Source: an uncultured Clostridia bacterium (lineage in GTDB: Bacteria > Bacillota > Clostridia > Christensenellales > Pumilibacteraceae). Taken from it: a stretch of 64,000 nucleotides of DNA. A model generated the notes under the pieces. It was given only the letters and a program-made list of their open reading frames with translations, did not search any database and was not told the origin of the DNA. Shown here one piece after another: positions 1 through 9,169 of the stretch (position 1 is its first letter; every line of letters begins with the position of its first letter). The stretch spans positions 186,001 through 250,000 of the forward strand of contig CAOJOK010000002.1 in NCBI GenBank assembly GCA_948440265.1, read 5' to 3'. A program made the translations under genes and the position numbers.

Positions 1-3000
1 GCGCGCTTCGAGATAGCGCGCCCTGTGCACGTCGCGTTCACGCGCAATCGGCAGGCGGCGGTACAAATTGCCGTCGCATTCCACTCCGAGCAGATAGTTG
101 CCGTCGTCGTCTTTGACGGCAATATCAATCTTATATCTCCCCATACCGACGTTTCTTTCGAGTTTGAGTCCGCTCTGTTTAAGCGCTTCGTACACCGCGT
201 CGGCAAACTCGCTTTTCGTTTCTTCCGTCCTTTCGCCCGCGCTGGAAAACGACGCCAGCACGGCATTCGCCGCTTCGGTATTTCCGCGCGATACGGCATA
301 GGCATATTCGAGATATTTTTTGAAAATACGCGGTCCTTCGTTTTTCAAATCGTCCACTTTCAGCTCGTCGGCTTCTATCGAAGTTATTATGTGTATCTTT
401 CGCTTTGCTCTCGATACGGCGACGTTCAAACGGTTTTCTCCGCCCGTCTGATTCAGCCAGCCGAAGTTTCGCACCACTTTGCCCGACGACGATTTGGCAT
501 ACGCCAGCGAGAATATTATGACGTCCCTTTCGTCGCCCTGCACGTTTTCTATGTTTTTGACAAACAGTCCGACGTCCTCTCCGTTTTCCGCTCTGTTTTC
601 TTCTCTGTGCAGTTTTGCCGCAAACTCGGGGTTTTCGGCGCACTCGCTGTCCAGCATATCCCTAATCAAATCGCGCTGACTGCTGTTAAAAGTTATGACG
701 CCGATGGTAAGCCCCGTGTCCCTGTCGAGATATTCTTTCAAAAGATTTACAACGGCTCGGGCTTCCGCCGCATTGCGCCTGTCTTCCCACAAGCCGTTTT
801 CCACTTTATGCACCGATATGGGCGGCTCCGTCGGCAAAGACGTGTTCGGGGAAATATTAAGTCTCCCCTTATAGAACGCATAGTTGGAAAAAGCTATTAG
901 TTCTTCATAACGCGAACGGTAATGATAATCGAGCATAATCTCGGGGAAGCGGAAGCGCGCAAGGTCGAGCAGGCTTTCTTCTTCGAGAGCCGCGTCCGAT
1001 TCTTCCTCGTCCATTTCCTCCACGTCCATTCTGCCGTCGCCGAGCGAAGAAGGGCGCAGTTGTTTGTGGTCGCCGGCAATGACCACCTTTTTGCCGCGCG
1101 CAATCGCAGGCACGCCGCGTTCGATATAGATTTGCGACGCTTCGTCGAATATGACCATACCGAACAAATCGTTTTCCAGCGGCAGTATTTCCGACACCGC
1201 TTCCGGCGTCATCAGCCAGATTTTCAGACCCTTGAAAAGCTCGAACCCGAATTTTTTGACAAACTTCGGTATGGACTGTCTGCGCTTGCTTTCCATAACG
1301 CGCATAATCTCGCCGCGGCGCTTGCTGTTTAATACGTTATCCACAAAGCAGTCGGCAAGCGCGGCTTTAAACCGAGACTTGCTTTCTTCCTTTTTGACGT
1401 TGAACAGATTGCCGATATCGCGGACGGTTATGTCGAAGGTTTCCGTCGCACCGGCAACGTCCCTGTTTTCGCTTTCGAACTGCGTTATATAATAGTATGC
1501 GATATAGTCTTTGAGCTCTTGATTGATTTGGCTCAACTCTTTGCCGCTTGCTTTCAAAACGTTATACATACAGCCGAAATACAGTTTCTGCTCCTTGGAC
1601 AGCTGACCTGTCGCCGTCGCAAGTTCGCGGTGCTTTTCGTACTGCTTGAAACCGTTATACAGAATCGTCGGGTCGGCAAAAAACGTCTTTTCTATTTTGC
1701 CGCTTTTGTCCGTGAAATAGTTTTTCAAAACGGCTTTCAAAGCCTTGCGGTACTTGCCCTTTCCGAACAGCCGTCCGAAAAAGTTTTTCGCGCGGTATCG
1801 CACGAATTCGTCCACCACTTCGTCTATCTCTTTCAGAATCGCGTTGACTTCCATTCCCGACAGACCGTTCTTGACCTGAAACAGCCACGGGAAACGGTCG
1901 TTCAATTCGTAATATTCCCGACAGGTCTGCAATAAATAGCCGTCTGCGAAATAGTCGCGACATTCCTTTATCGTTTCGTAACCGAGCGCCGACAGTTCCA
2001 GACAGATATTGTCGGAGTAAACGGCGGCGGCAAGCGCGTCCCCGTTCTTAAACGGGTTGTCGAAGTTCTCGTCGTATATGTCGCACATAGGCGCGCCGTA
2101 CTTTTCGTCGTAGAACAGCTTTTCGCCCAAGCCGTCCAATCTCGACACCACGCCGTCTATTCTGTCCGACGCGGAATTGAATTTCGCCTGACTGTACGGA
2201 GTTTTCTGCGCGGCGGCAAAAACTTTGGCAAGGCTGTCGTAAAAAGTTTCTTTGTCTTTGACGTCACCTATCATCACGGCATAGCGCGACAGATTTCCGA
2301 GACGGGAGTATATGACGTCCAGCGCCGCTTTCTTCTGCGACACCATAAGCACGTTGCCGCCCTCGTTCACGCAATCGGCAATCATACTCGTTATGACCTG
2401 CGACTTGCCCGTCCCCGGCGGTCCCTGCAAGACAAGGCGGTCGGTCGTATCCATATTTATAATGGCGTTTTCCTGCGAAATATTCAGGTCGTTTATGTAA
2501 TTGAGACCGCGTTCCGACGGCGGCGTTATGTCGGGAGAGTCGCCTTCTTCTTCGCTGTCGGAATAGATATCCTTATCCGTTTCCGCCTGCAAAAGTTCGT
2601 TTAACAGTTCGTTTATGCTGTCGCTTTCTATCAGCTTTCGGAAATCGCGCTGCAGTGCGTCCGAACAGAGCGAAAACCTGCCTATGACCGCGTTTTCCAC
2701 CAGCTCGAACTGACCCGCTCTGTACTTCGGGAACTTCGCCGCGGTATAGGAAACAAACTTCTTTATTTTGCCGTTCGACTTGTTTTCTATGACGATACCG
2801 TAAGACTCGAAAAACGCAAGCACGTCGTCGATGAATTTATACTGCCGAACTTCGTCGAGCACGTTATCTTCCACAACGGCATTCTGTCCCGTAAACTTGA
2901 AGTGCGACAAAACGAGCGCGCTGTTGAACACCACGTCTTTGTCGGTATCCAAAGACAGCACGACGCTGTCCGTCCCCACCGTCAGCGTGGCGGGAAACAG

Positions 3001-3675
3001 CGCAAGCGGCGCACGAACGGTGAAATCTTCGCCGACCATTTTGCCCTGAACAAACGGATATCCGACATAAAGCGTGGCTTCGCCGCTTTCGCGCTTGTTT
3101 CTCTCGGCTTCTCTCGCCAGCGTCTTATATTCGGTATATTTTTTCGATACGGCGTCGGGGTCGCCTTCGGACAGGTCCAGAAGTTTGAACCTTGCGCCCT
3201 TATCCTGCTTCTTCAAGAATTCGACCAGCTTAAACGCTCTCAACTCGCTTGCGGCATTGTTTGCCTTTGCCGTCTCTTTGCCGTCGGCAGCGTCCGCGCC
3301 GCCCACAAGGTCTACGGCATATCTCGCACCGAGTTTGGGCATATAGAGCAGACGGTTTCTGCGGTTTATGTTCACCAGACGGTTTTCCAAATTTTTCAGC
3401 GTCTCGCGCACTTTCGGAGCCATAGCTTCCGTCGCCGCCGCCTTCTCTTTGCGGTATTCGTCCAAAATCAGCATAAACTCGTCGCCGTATTTGTCGGCAA
3501 AAGTCTTGCCCAATCCCGAAACGTACAAAAGCTCCTGTTTGGTTTTCGGACGCAAACGGGCAAGCTCGGTCAAAGCCGCGTCGCTGCATACAAGCGGCGC
3601 CCTGCCGCTTTCCGACGGGCGCGACCTGATTTCTTCTCTCTTTCGGGTCAGATTTTCCAATAATGTTCCGTTCAT
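1..3675 (-). CDS. SF1 DNA helicase with HRDC domain and C-terminal VSR-like nuclease domain (3' end outside window)
   Basis: Read from ATG at 3675 (GAGG seven bases upstream), this frame stays open to the left edge, at least 1,225 codons. Residues about 28-72 resemble an HRDC domain. Walker A (GPPGTGKS) lies near residue 420, motif II (DEAS) near 842, then AGDHKQL, NVQGDERD and VAVSRAKR, which are SF1 (AAA_11/AAA_12, DUF4011-type) helicase motifs. The last visible 45 residues (YKIDIAV, GVECDG, RERDVHRARYLE) match the very-short-patch-repair-like endonuclease fold (MTES_1575 type). The likely role is an ATP-driven helicase-nuclease in DNA repair or restriction of foreign DNA; that role is inferred. 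It starts 13 bases after the MATE gene and is probably co-transcribed with it. Confidence 0.88.
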   Translation of the reverse strand, partial: MNGTLLENLTRKREEIRSRPSESGRAPLVCSDAALTELARLRPKTKQELLYVSGLGKTFADKYGDEFMLILDEYRKEKAAATEAMAPKVRETLKNLENRLVNINRRNRLLYMPKLGARYAVDLVGGADAADGKETAKANNAASELRAFKLVEFLKKQDKGARFKLLDLSEGDPDAVSKKYTEYKTLAREAERNKRESGEATLYVGYPFVQGKMVGEDFTVRAPLALFPATLTVGTDSVVLSLDTDKDVVFNSALVLSHFKFTGQNAVVEDNVLDEVRQYKFIDDVLAFFESYGIVIENKSNGKIKKFVSYTAAKFPKYRAGQFELVENAVIGRFSLCSDALQRDFRKLIESDSINELLNELLQAETDKDIYSDSEEEGDSPDITPPSERGLNYINDLNISQENAIINMDTTDRLVLQGPPGTGKSQVITSMIADCVNEGGNVLMVSQKKAALDVIYSRLGNLSRYAVMIGDVKDKETFYDSLAKVFAAAQKTPYSQAKFNSASDRIDGVVSRLDGLGEKLFYDEKYGAPMCDIYDENFDNPFKNGDALAAAVYSDNICLELSALGYETIKECRDYFADGYLLQTCREYYELNDRFPWLFQVKNGLSGMEVNAILKEIDEVVDEFVRYRAKNFFGRLFGKGKYRKALKAVLKNYFTDKSGKIEKTFFADPTILYNGFKQYEKHRELATATGQLSKEQKLYFGCMYNVLKASGKELSQINQELKDYIAYYYITQFESENRDVAGATETFDITVRDIGNLFNVKKEESKSRFKAALADCFVDNVLNSKRRGEIMRVMESKRRQSIPKFVKKFGFELFKGLKIWLMTPEAVSEILPLENDLFGMVIFDEASQIYIERGVPAIARGKKVVIAGDHKQLRPSSLGDGRMDVEEMDEEESDAALEEESLLDLARFRFPEIMLDYHYRSRYEELIAFSNYAFYKGRLNISPNTSLPTEPPISVHKVENGLWEDRRNAAEARAVVNLLKEYLDRDTGLTIGVITFNSSQRDLIRDMLDSECAENPEFAAKLHREENRAENGEDVGLFVKNIENVQGDERDVIIFSLAYAKSSSGKVVRNFGWLNQTGGENRLNVAVSRAKRKIHIITSIEADELKVDDLKNEGPRIFKKYLEYAYAVSRGNTEAANAVLASFSSAGERTEETKSEFADAVYEALKQSGLKLERNVGMGRYKIDIAVKDDDGNYLLGVECDGNLYRRLPIARERDVHRARYLEAR

Positions 3676-3688
3676 ATAAGAGCCTCGC

Positions 3689-5170
3689 TTACATTTCGCC
3701 GTCCGCATTCACTGCGGCATTTTCCGTAACCGTCTCCACGCACAAAGCGGCGTTTTCCCTTTCTCTTTCTTCCTTTTCCGCCCTGCGCCTTTTCATATTT
3801 CCTATTTCCTTTTTGGAAACGAACAGATAACATATGAAGTGAACAAGCGCGGTTATGCCCCAGGATACGGGATAAGATATGTACAGCACGGGCAGATTGT
3901 TAAGCGCCGCAAAAACCGTGTACACCCAAATAATTCTCAAACCGCATACGCCCACAATGGAAACTATCATCGGCACGAACGAGTGTCCCACTCCGCGCAG
4001 CGCCCCGACCATAACTTCCATTATGCCGCACAGGCAATACGGCACACTGACGTATAACAGCCGCTCCACTCCGTACTTTATCACTTCGGGGTTGGCGTTG
4101 TAAAGTCCGCACAAAAAGCCGCCTGCCAAAAATGCCGCCACTCCGAGAACCACGCCGATTACGGTCACTATAAGCGTGCATTGCCCGAGAATAAGCCCTA
4201 TGTTTTCGTGCCTGTCCGCGCCGTAATTCTGACTTACAAAAGTCAGACACGCCTGCGATACGGAGTTCATAGAAACGTATACGAACCCTTCCACACTGGC
4301 GGCGGCGGTATTGCCTGCCATAACCACTTCGCCGAACGGGTTTATCGCCGACTGTATGATGACGTTGGACAGGGAAAATATAGTTCCCTGTATGCCTGCC
4401 GGCAGACCTATCTTTATTATCTCCGCAAGCTCGCGCTTGTAAATCTTCAATTTCTTAAACCCGAGCTTCGGATATCTTTTGCCGCGTATAAGCCAAATGG
4501 TGACCAGCACCGCCGCAACAGCCTGCGCGCTTATGGTGGCGACGGCAACGCCTGCCACGCTCATTTTGAAAACTATGACGAGCAGAAGATTCAAGCCGAC
4601 GTTCGCAATTCCGGCAAACGCAAGAAATATAAGCGGCCTTTGCGTATCTCCGCAGGCGCGCATAATCGCCGCGCCGAAATTGTAAAGCGCGATAAACGGC
4701 ATTCCGAGAAAATATATTTTCAAATAAAGCGTCGCCAGCGGCAGAACTTCGGCGGGGGTCTGCATAACCACGAGCAGCGGACCCGACAGAAAGAATCCGA
4801 CAATGCCGATAACAAATCCGCCTATGACGCTGATGAGCACGGAAGTATGCTCCACTTTGGAAGCGCGCTCGTTGTCCTTTGCGCCGATACACCGCCCCAT
4901 TGCCGACAGCGAACCGACGGAAAGCCCCAAAAACAAATTGGTTATCAAATTGACGAGAGCCCCCGTAGAGCCGACCGCCGCCATTGCCTGGTCGCACTCC
5001 GTAGGCGTGCCTGCAAAGCGCCCGACAACTATTATATCGGCGGCGTTATAAAGCAGTTGAAGCACTCCCGTAAAAATCAACGGAAGTGTGAATTTGATTA
5101 TTTTCATTAAAAGCGGCCGCGAACAGAAGTCTTCTTCCCGACGCTTTTTCTCTCTTAACGTGCGCTCCAT
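3689..5170 (-). CDS. MATE family multidrug/toxin efflux transporter
   Basis: This 493-residue protein has about 12 hydrophobic segments and the two-fold MATE repeat. Each half opens in the usual way (for example MKIIKFTLPLIFTGVLQLLYN and LPAGIQGTIFSLSNVIIQSAI in part). MATE proteins export cationic drugs or metabolites across the cytoplasmic membrane using Na+ or H+. A start eight codons upstream is possible, but AGGAAAG sits six bases before the ATG at 5170, so that start is preferred. The C-terminal 40 residues are a charged cytosolic tail. A promoter lies just upstream (5193-5222) and the helicase gene follows closely. Substrate cannot be inferred. Confidence 0.93.
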   Translation of the reverse strand: MERTLREKKRREEDFCSRPLLMKIIKFTLPLIFTGVLQLLYNAADIIVVGRFAGTPTECDQAMAAVGSTGALVNLITNLFLGLSVGSLSAMGRCIGAKDNERASKVEHTSVLISVIGGFVIGIVGFFLSGPLLVVMQTPAEVLPLATLYLKIYFLGMPFIALYNFGAAIMRACGDTQRPLIFLAFAGIANVGLNLLLVIVFKMSVAGVAVATISAQAVAAVLVTIWLIRGKRYPKLGFKKLKIYKRELAEIIKIGLPAGIQGTIFSLSNVIIQSAINPFGEVVMAGNTAAASVEGFVYVSMNSVSQACLTFVSQNYGADRHENIGLILGQCTLIVTVIGVVLGVAAFLAGGFLCGLYNANPEVIKYGVERLLYVSVPYCLCGIMEVMVGALRGVGHSFVPMIVSIVGVCGLRIIWVYTVFAALNNLPVLYISYPVSWGITALVHFICYLFVSKKEIGNMKRRRAEKEERERENAALCVETVTENAAVNADGEM

Positions 5171-5192
5171 ATAATACTTTCCTGTATGACAC

Positions 5193-5222
5193 ATTATACG
5201 ACGGGATACGCTTTGTTGTCAA
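5193..5222 (-). promoter_or_regulatory. sigma-A promoter of the MATE-helicase operon
   Basis: On the minus strand TTGACA (5217-5222) and TATAAT (5193-5198) are separated by 18 bp and lie 23 bases before the MATE start codon. Confidence 0.8.
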
Positions 5223-5275
5223 GTCAAAAAAGGTTTAAAGCGATAAGATAGCCGCCGTTAATTTTTGCAGGAAAA

Positions 5276-5298
5276 ATGCCCCGAAATCTTCGGGGCAT
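5276..5298 (-). terminator. intrinsic terminator after the J-domain/Sel1 gene
   Basis: A perfect 10-bp stem (ATGCCCCGAA / TTCGGGGCAT) with a 3-base loop is followed on the minus strand by TTTTTCC. It lies 33 bases past the stop codon of the gene ending at 5332. Confidence 0.85.
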
Positions 5299-5331
5299 AT
5301 CGAATAACATACATAAAAATTCGCTGTGAAT

Positions 5332-7167
5332 TTACCGATTGTCCAACTCGTCTTCTATGACTTCCATAGAATAGCCGGAGTCTATGAGACGTTCGGCAGT
5401 TTCGTATCCCGCTTTCACCGCCTGCTTCAAAAAGCCTTCCGCTTTTTCGATATCTTTTTCCACACCCTCGCCCATAATAAAGCAGACGCCGAGCATAAAG
5501 AACGCGCGCGGATATTTGAGCTTTGCTCCTTCCTTGAACCAATAGACCGCCTGTTCGACGTCCTTTTCCAGTTCGTCGCCCTTGAAATACATTTCGCCGA
5601 GCTTGACCTGACTTTCGGGGTCGCCCGTCTGCGCGCTGTACATCAAGTCTTCCACATACGCCCAGAAGTCGCGTTCGCCCTGTTCGTTTTCCAGGCGCTC
5701 CATACTCTCCTCGTGCTTGCGCTTGTCGTCGTTGAATACGGCAATCTCCTCGTCCGTGACGCCTATGGCTTTGTTATACTCCGCACGCTTTTTCGCATTC
5801 GACAGCACCTTAAACGCTTCGTTGACTTCCTGCAGCTTGACTTCGTACGATTTATCCGTTTCGGCTTTTCTGGTGTACCGCTTGACTATTTTGCGGAAGC
5901 TTTCCTTAACTTCTTCTTCCGTCGCGTTATACAGTATTCCCAGCTTGCCGTAATAGGTGTTTTTGAGTTTCTTCTTGGTTTCGCGCAGTTCCTTCTCCCA
6001 CTGGCTTTTAAGATTCTTCATCGCTTCCGCCGTGTCTATGGAGTCGGAGAAGTCTTCCCACTGCGAAACGGTGTCGTTCAGCATTTCTATTTCTTCTTTC
6101 TGCTGTTCGGCAAGTTTGCGGAGTTTTTCGTATTCTTCTTCGAAGAATTTCTTTTCCGCCGCCAGCTTGTTGTTTTCCAGCTTCATATCGGTAAGAGCGG
6201 TCTCTTTCTTCAAAAGCCGTCCCGTCGCGTCGGCAAGACCGCTCTCCGCGTCCGCCAGCTTGCTCTTTAATTGCGCGGCGGTCTTTTCGCTTTCCGCAAT
6301 CTTTTCCTTCAGGTTCTTTATCTTTTCCGAATCGGACGCGGCTTTCTTGGATTTGTCGTTTTCCTTTGCCTTCATTATTTCCAATTCCGCATCCAAAGAA
6401 TCGATTTCCGCACGCATCTTTTCTTCCGCGTCGAAAAAGCCGATTTTCATAGCTTCGAAATCGGTCTCCGTAGCGTCGAGCAGTTTTTTAAGCCGAGCTA
6501 TTTCGGCTTTGTGTTCGACGTCGGAATTTTTCATTATCTCTATTTCCGCTTTAAGCTTATCGTTTTCGATTGTCATTTTCTGCACGGCGTCCGCAGAACC
6601 TGCTTCGAAGCCTTTCGCATAACCTGCTTTTTGCGCTTCGGCAATCTTTTTCACAAGCTGCTGTATCTGCGCCTGCTGCTGTTGCGCATACTGCGCATAG
6701 CGGTTTGCGACCGTCTGCTGCTGTTGCGCATACTGTTGCTGCTGCTGTGCATACTGCTGCTGCATATACTGTCTGCGCGCCTGCGCGTATTGCTGTTGAC
6801 GGGCCTGTGCCTGCGCCTGCGCATATTGAGCTTGCGCCTGAGCCTGCGCTTGGGCTTGCGTATATTGCGCATACTGCCCGTTGGGATATTGGTTTTGAGT
6901 AAAGGCGTTATAGGGGTTGGCAAAGACGTTGTTCTGTCCCGTTCTCTGCTGTAACATCTCGCCTATCTGGCGGTCGTATTCGGCTTTCTTCAACGGGTCG
7001 GAAAGAATCCCGTACGCTTCCGTAAGGGCCGCGAATTTTTCCGCCGCCGCGGCATTCCCTGGATTGACGTCGGGATGATATCTTTTTGCCAGCAGACGGT
7101 ACGCGCTTTTGATTTCCTTTTCGGTAGCCGTCGGCTTTAACCCCATAGTTTTGTAATGGTTCTTCAT
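5332..7167 (-). CDS. J-domain / coiled-coil / second J-like domain / Sel1-repeat protein
   Basis: From ATG 7167 the product is 611 residues. Residues 2-68 are a canonical J domain with the HPD triad (YHPDVNP). A low-complexity Q/A/Y segment follows (about 95-165, with a long AQ run), then about 180 residues of predicted coiled coil. A second J-like domain (about 395-460) has lost HPD (RYTRKA at the equivalent place). Two or three Sel1-type repeats (LGEMYFKG, LGVCFIMGEGV) end the protein. A J domain would recruit DnaK, and Sel1 repeats bind partners. A GTG seven codons upstream is open but has no ribosome site; the ATG has AAAGAG nine bases before it. No signal peptide is seen. Function is unknown; it looks like a cytosolic scaffold. 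Confidence 0.85.
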   Translation of the reverse strand: MKNHYKTMGLKPTATEKEIKSAYRLLAKRYHPDVNPGNAAAAEKFAALTEAYGILSDPLKKAEYDRQIGEMLQQRTGQNNVFANPYNAFTQNQYPNGQYAQYTQAQAQAQAQAQYAQAQAQARQQQYAQARRQYMQQQYAQQQQQYAQQQQTVANRYAQYAQQQQAQIQQLVKKIAEAQKAGYAKGFEAGSADAVQKMTIENDKLKAEIEIMKNSDVEHKAEIARLKKLLDATETDFEAMKIGFFDAEEKMRAEIDSLDAELEIMKAKENDKSKKAASDSEKIKNLKEKIAESEKTAAQLKSKLADAESGLADATGRLLKKETALTDMKLENNKLAAEKKFFEEEYEKLRKLAEQQKEEIEMLNDTVSQWEDFSDSIDTAEAMKNLKSQWEKELRETKKKLKNTYYGKLGILYNATEEEVKESFRKIVKRYTRKAETDKSYEVKLQEVNEAFKVLSNAKKRAEYNKAIGVTDEEIAVFNDDKRKHEESMERLENEQGERDFWAYVEDLMYSAQTGDPESQVKLGEMYFKGDELEKDVEQAVYWFKEGAKLKYPRAFFMLGVCFIMGEGVEKDIEKAEGFLKQAVKAGYETAERLIDSGYSMEVIEDELDNR

Positions 7168-7228
7168 ACGATAAAACTCTTTACTCACCGATTTCGTTAT
7201 ATCTTTGTTTTGCTTTCGGCGCGTATAT

Positions 7229-7258
7229 ATTATACTACCGTATATGCCTAAATGTCAA
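7229..7258 (-). promoter_or_regulatory. promoter of the J-domain/Sel1 gene
   Basis: Minus-strand TTGACA (7253-7258), 18-bp spacer, TATAAT (7229-7234). The -35 lies 10 bp past the nadE stop, so this gene is transcribed independently of nadE. Confidence 0.8.
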
Positions 7259-7267
7259 GACAATATT

Positions 7268-9112
7268 TTATAGCTCGTCTATCTCTTTCAACCACAGTTT
7301 TGCGCTTGCGTCCGACGGCATTTTCCAGTCCGTGCGCGGAGAAAGCGAAACGGAAGTAACTTTCGCGCCGTCGGGCATACAGGAGCGTTTGAACTGCTGT
7401 GCAAAAAACCGCGACCAGAAAATTTTCAAGGCTTTTTTTATTTCTTCCCGCTTGCTTTCGCCGAATGCGTTCACTGCGATATACATAATTTTCTTCGGAG
7501 AAAATCCGTACTGCAAGCCGTGATAGATAAAGAAATCGTGATACTCGTATCTTCCGATTATGTCTTCCGTCTTTTGGCTGATTTTGCCGTTCGTCGGCGG
7601 CAACAGCTCGGGGCTTATTTCCGTTGCGGCAATGTCTTTCAATATTCTGCCCGTTTCTCCGCCGCATATGTTTGCATACTCGCTCACGATAAACCGCACA
7701 AGCGTTTTCGGCACGGACGCGTTCACGCCGTACGAAGACATATGGTCGCCGTTATACGTCGCCCACCCGAGCGCCAGCTCCGACAAATCGCCCGTTCCGA
7801 CCACAAGCGCGCCGCTGTCGTTGGACATATCCAAAAGCACCTGCGTGCGCTCTCTTGCCTGCGCGTTTTCATAAGCCGTATTCTTTACGTTTATGTCGTG
7901 TCCTATGTCCTCGAAATGCTTTTTAACGCTGCCCTCTATCGATATCTCTTTGAAATTCACCCCGAGCGCTTCGCAAAGCTTGCGCGCATTCGTCAACGTG
8001 CGCTTGCCCGTTCCGAAACAGGGCATAGTGACGGCGGTCAGGTCTTTTATGTCGTCGACGGCTTTTGCCGCAACCAAAAGAGCCAGCGCGCTGTCCAGAC
8101 CGCCCGATATTCCGATTATGAGTTTGTCCGTCCCCACCGCGTTCATTCGGCGTTTTAGCCCTGCTGCTTGCAGCGCAAGCAAAGACTCCGTAAATTCTTT
8201 TTCGTCCGCCTGCGGCAAAAACGGCACGGGAGAATACTTCCTGTGAAGCCTGCCCGTGTCCTTTGTTTCGAAAGCTATGCGGCGCACCGAGCCGTCCGAA
8301 ACGACTGCGCCTGCCGACCGTCTTAAAAATTCCGACTTGCCGACGTCCAAATCGGCGACCGTCAAACCGTCCGTCAAAAGTCCGCTTTCGGCAAGCATTT
8401 CTCCGTTTTCCGCTATCATTCTGTGACCGCCGTAAACACAGTCGGTCGTGGACTCGCCGCAACCGCAAGACGCATATATATATCCGACTGCCGAGCTTGC
8501 CGAATGTCCGAGCAAAATCGTTCTTCTCGTTTTCGCCTTGCCTACCGTTTCAAAAGAAGCGGACGGCTTGCATATTATGTTGGCGCCGCTTAAAGAATAA
8601 TCCCTGAAGCTATCGCCTATATCCACACAGAAAGCAAATTCCGTTTCCGAACGGTCGTAAAAAATCAATCCGTTTCCGAACGGTATCTCGCCGCCCATAA
8701 GCGTCACCGAGCTTATGCCGGTGCCTTTGCAAAAATATCTGCTTTCACAGCTGCCGCCGCCGTTCGACAAATTGCTTTTCGGCACAATACCGAGAATTTT
8801 TCCGTCGCCCAAAACGGCGGCGACGTCGAATATCTTTCCGTCTGCCGACAGCGGCAGTCCCACAACGGCAACTATGCCGACGCAAATCGGCGCAAGTTTT
8901 TTCAGCGCGTTTTTGCAGGCGTCGAGCAAAACGGAATGAAAAACAAGGTCGCCTGCCGTATATCCGCACAGCGAAAGCTCGGGAAACACCGCAAGCCTTA
9001 CTCCCCTGCCCTTTGCTTCTTCTATGAGCCGCGCGATTTCTTCCGCGTTTTTTTCGACGTCCCCCACCGTCACTTTCGGCGTGACGGCGGCGACTTTCAC
9101 CAGTCCGTACAT
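7268..9112 (-). CDS. nadE: glutamine-hydrolysing NAD+ synthetase
   Basis: The 614-residue enzyme makes NAD+ from deamido-NAD+, ATP and glutamine in the cytosol. The N-terminal half is a nitrilase-type glutaminase: Glu in PELSLCGYT (about residue 45), Lys in VPKSNL (about 112) and the nucleophile Cys in FAFCVDIG (about 167). The C-terminal half is the synthetase with the PP-loop motif GISGGLDSALAL (about 330). Length is slightly short for the fused family. GGAG lies eight bases before the ATG. It is preceded by a Wzz-like gene in the same direction with a hairpin between them. Confidence 0.95.
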   Translation of the reverse strand: MYGLVKVAAVTPKVTVGDVEKNAEEIARLIEEAKGRGVRLAVFPELSLCGYTAGDLVFHSVLLDACKNALKKLAPICVGIVAVVGLPLSADGKIFDVAAVLGDGKILGIVPKSNLSNGGGSCESRYFCKGTGISSVTLMGGEIPFGNGLIFYDRSETEFAFCVDIGDSFRDYSLSGANIICKPSASFETVGKAKTRRTILLGHSASSAVGYIYASCGCGESTTDCVYGGHRMIAENGEMLAESGLLTDGLTVADLDVGKSEFLRRSAGAVVSDGSVRRIAFETKDTGRLHRKYSPVPFLPQADEKEFTESLLALQAAGLKRRMNAVGTDKLIIGISGGLDSALALLVAAKAVDDIKDLTAVTMPCFGTGKRTLTNARKLCEALGVNFKEISIEGSVKKHFEDIGHDINVKNTAYENAQARERTQVLLDMSNDSGALVVGTGDLSELALGWATYNGDHMSSYGVNASVPKTLVRFIVSEYANICGGETGRILKDIAATEISPELLPPTNGKISQKTEDIIGRYEYHDFFIYHGLQYGFSPKKIMYIAVNAFGESKREEIKKALKIFWSRFFAQQFKRSCMPDGAKVTSVSLSPRTDWKMPSDASAKLWLKEIDEL

Positions 9113-9136
9113 AATTAAATCTCCGATTTAAGCAAA

Positions 9137-9157
9137 GAGGACCTTTAAAAAGTCCTC
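9137..9157 (-). terminator. weak intrinsic terminator or attenuator between the Wzz-like gene and nadE
   Basis: A 6-bp stem GAGGAC/GTCCTC lies between the Wzz-like gene stop (9170) and the nadE start (9112). The minus-strand U tract is short (TTTGCTT), so partial read-through into nadE is likely. Confidence 0.45.
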
Positions 9158-9169
9158 TCGTCTTTTTTC

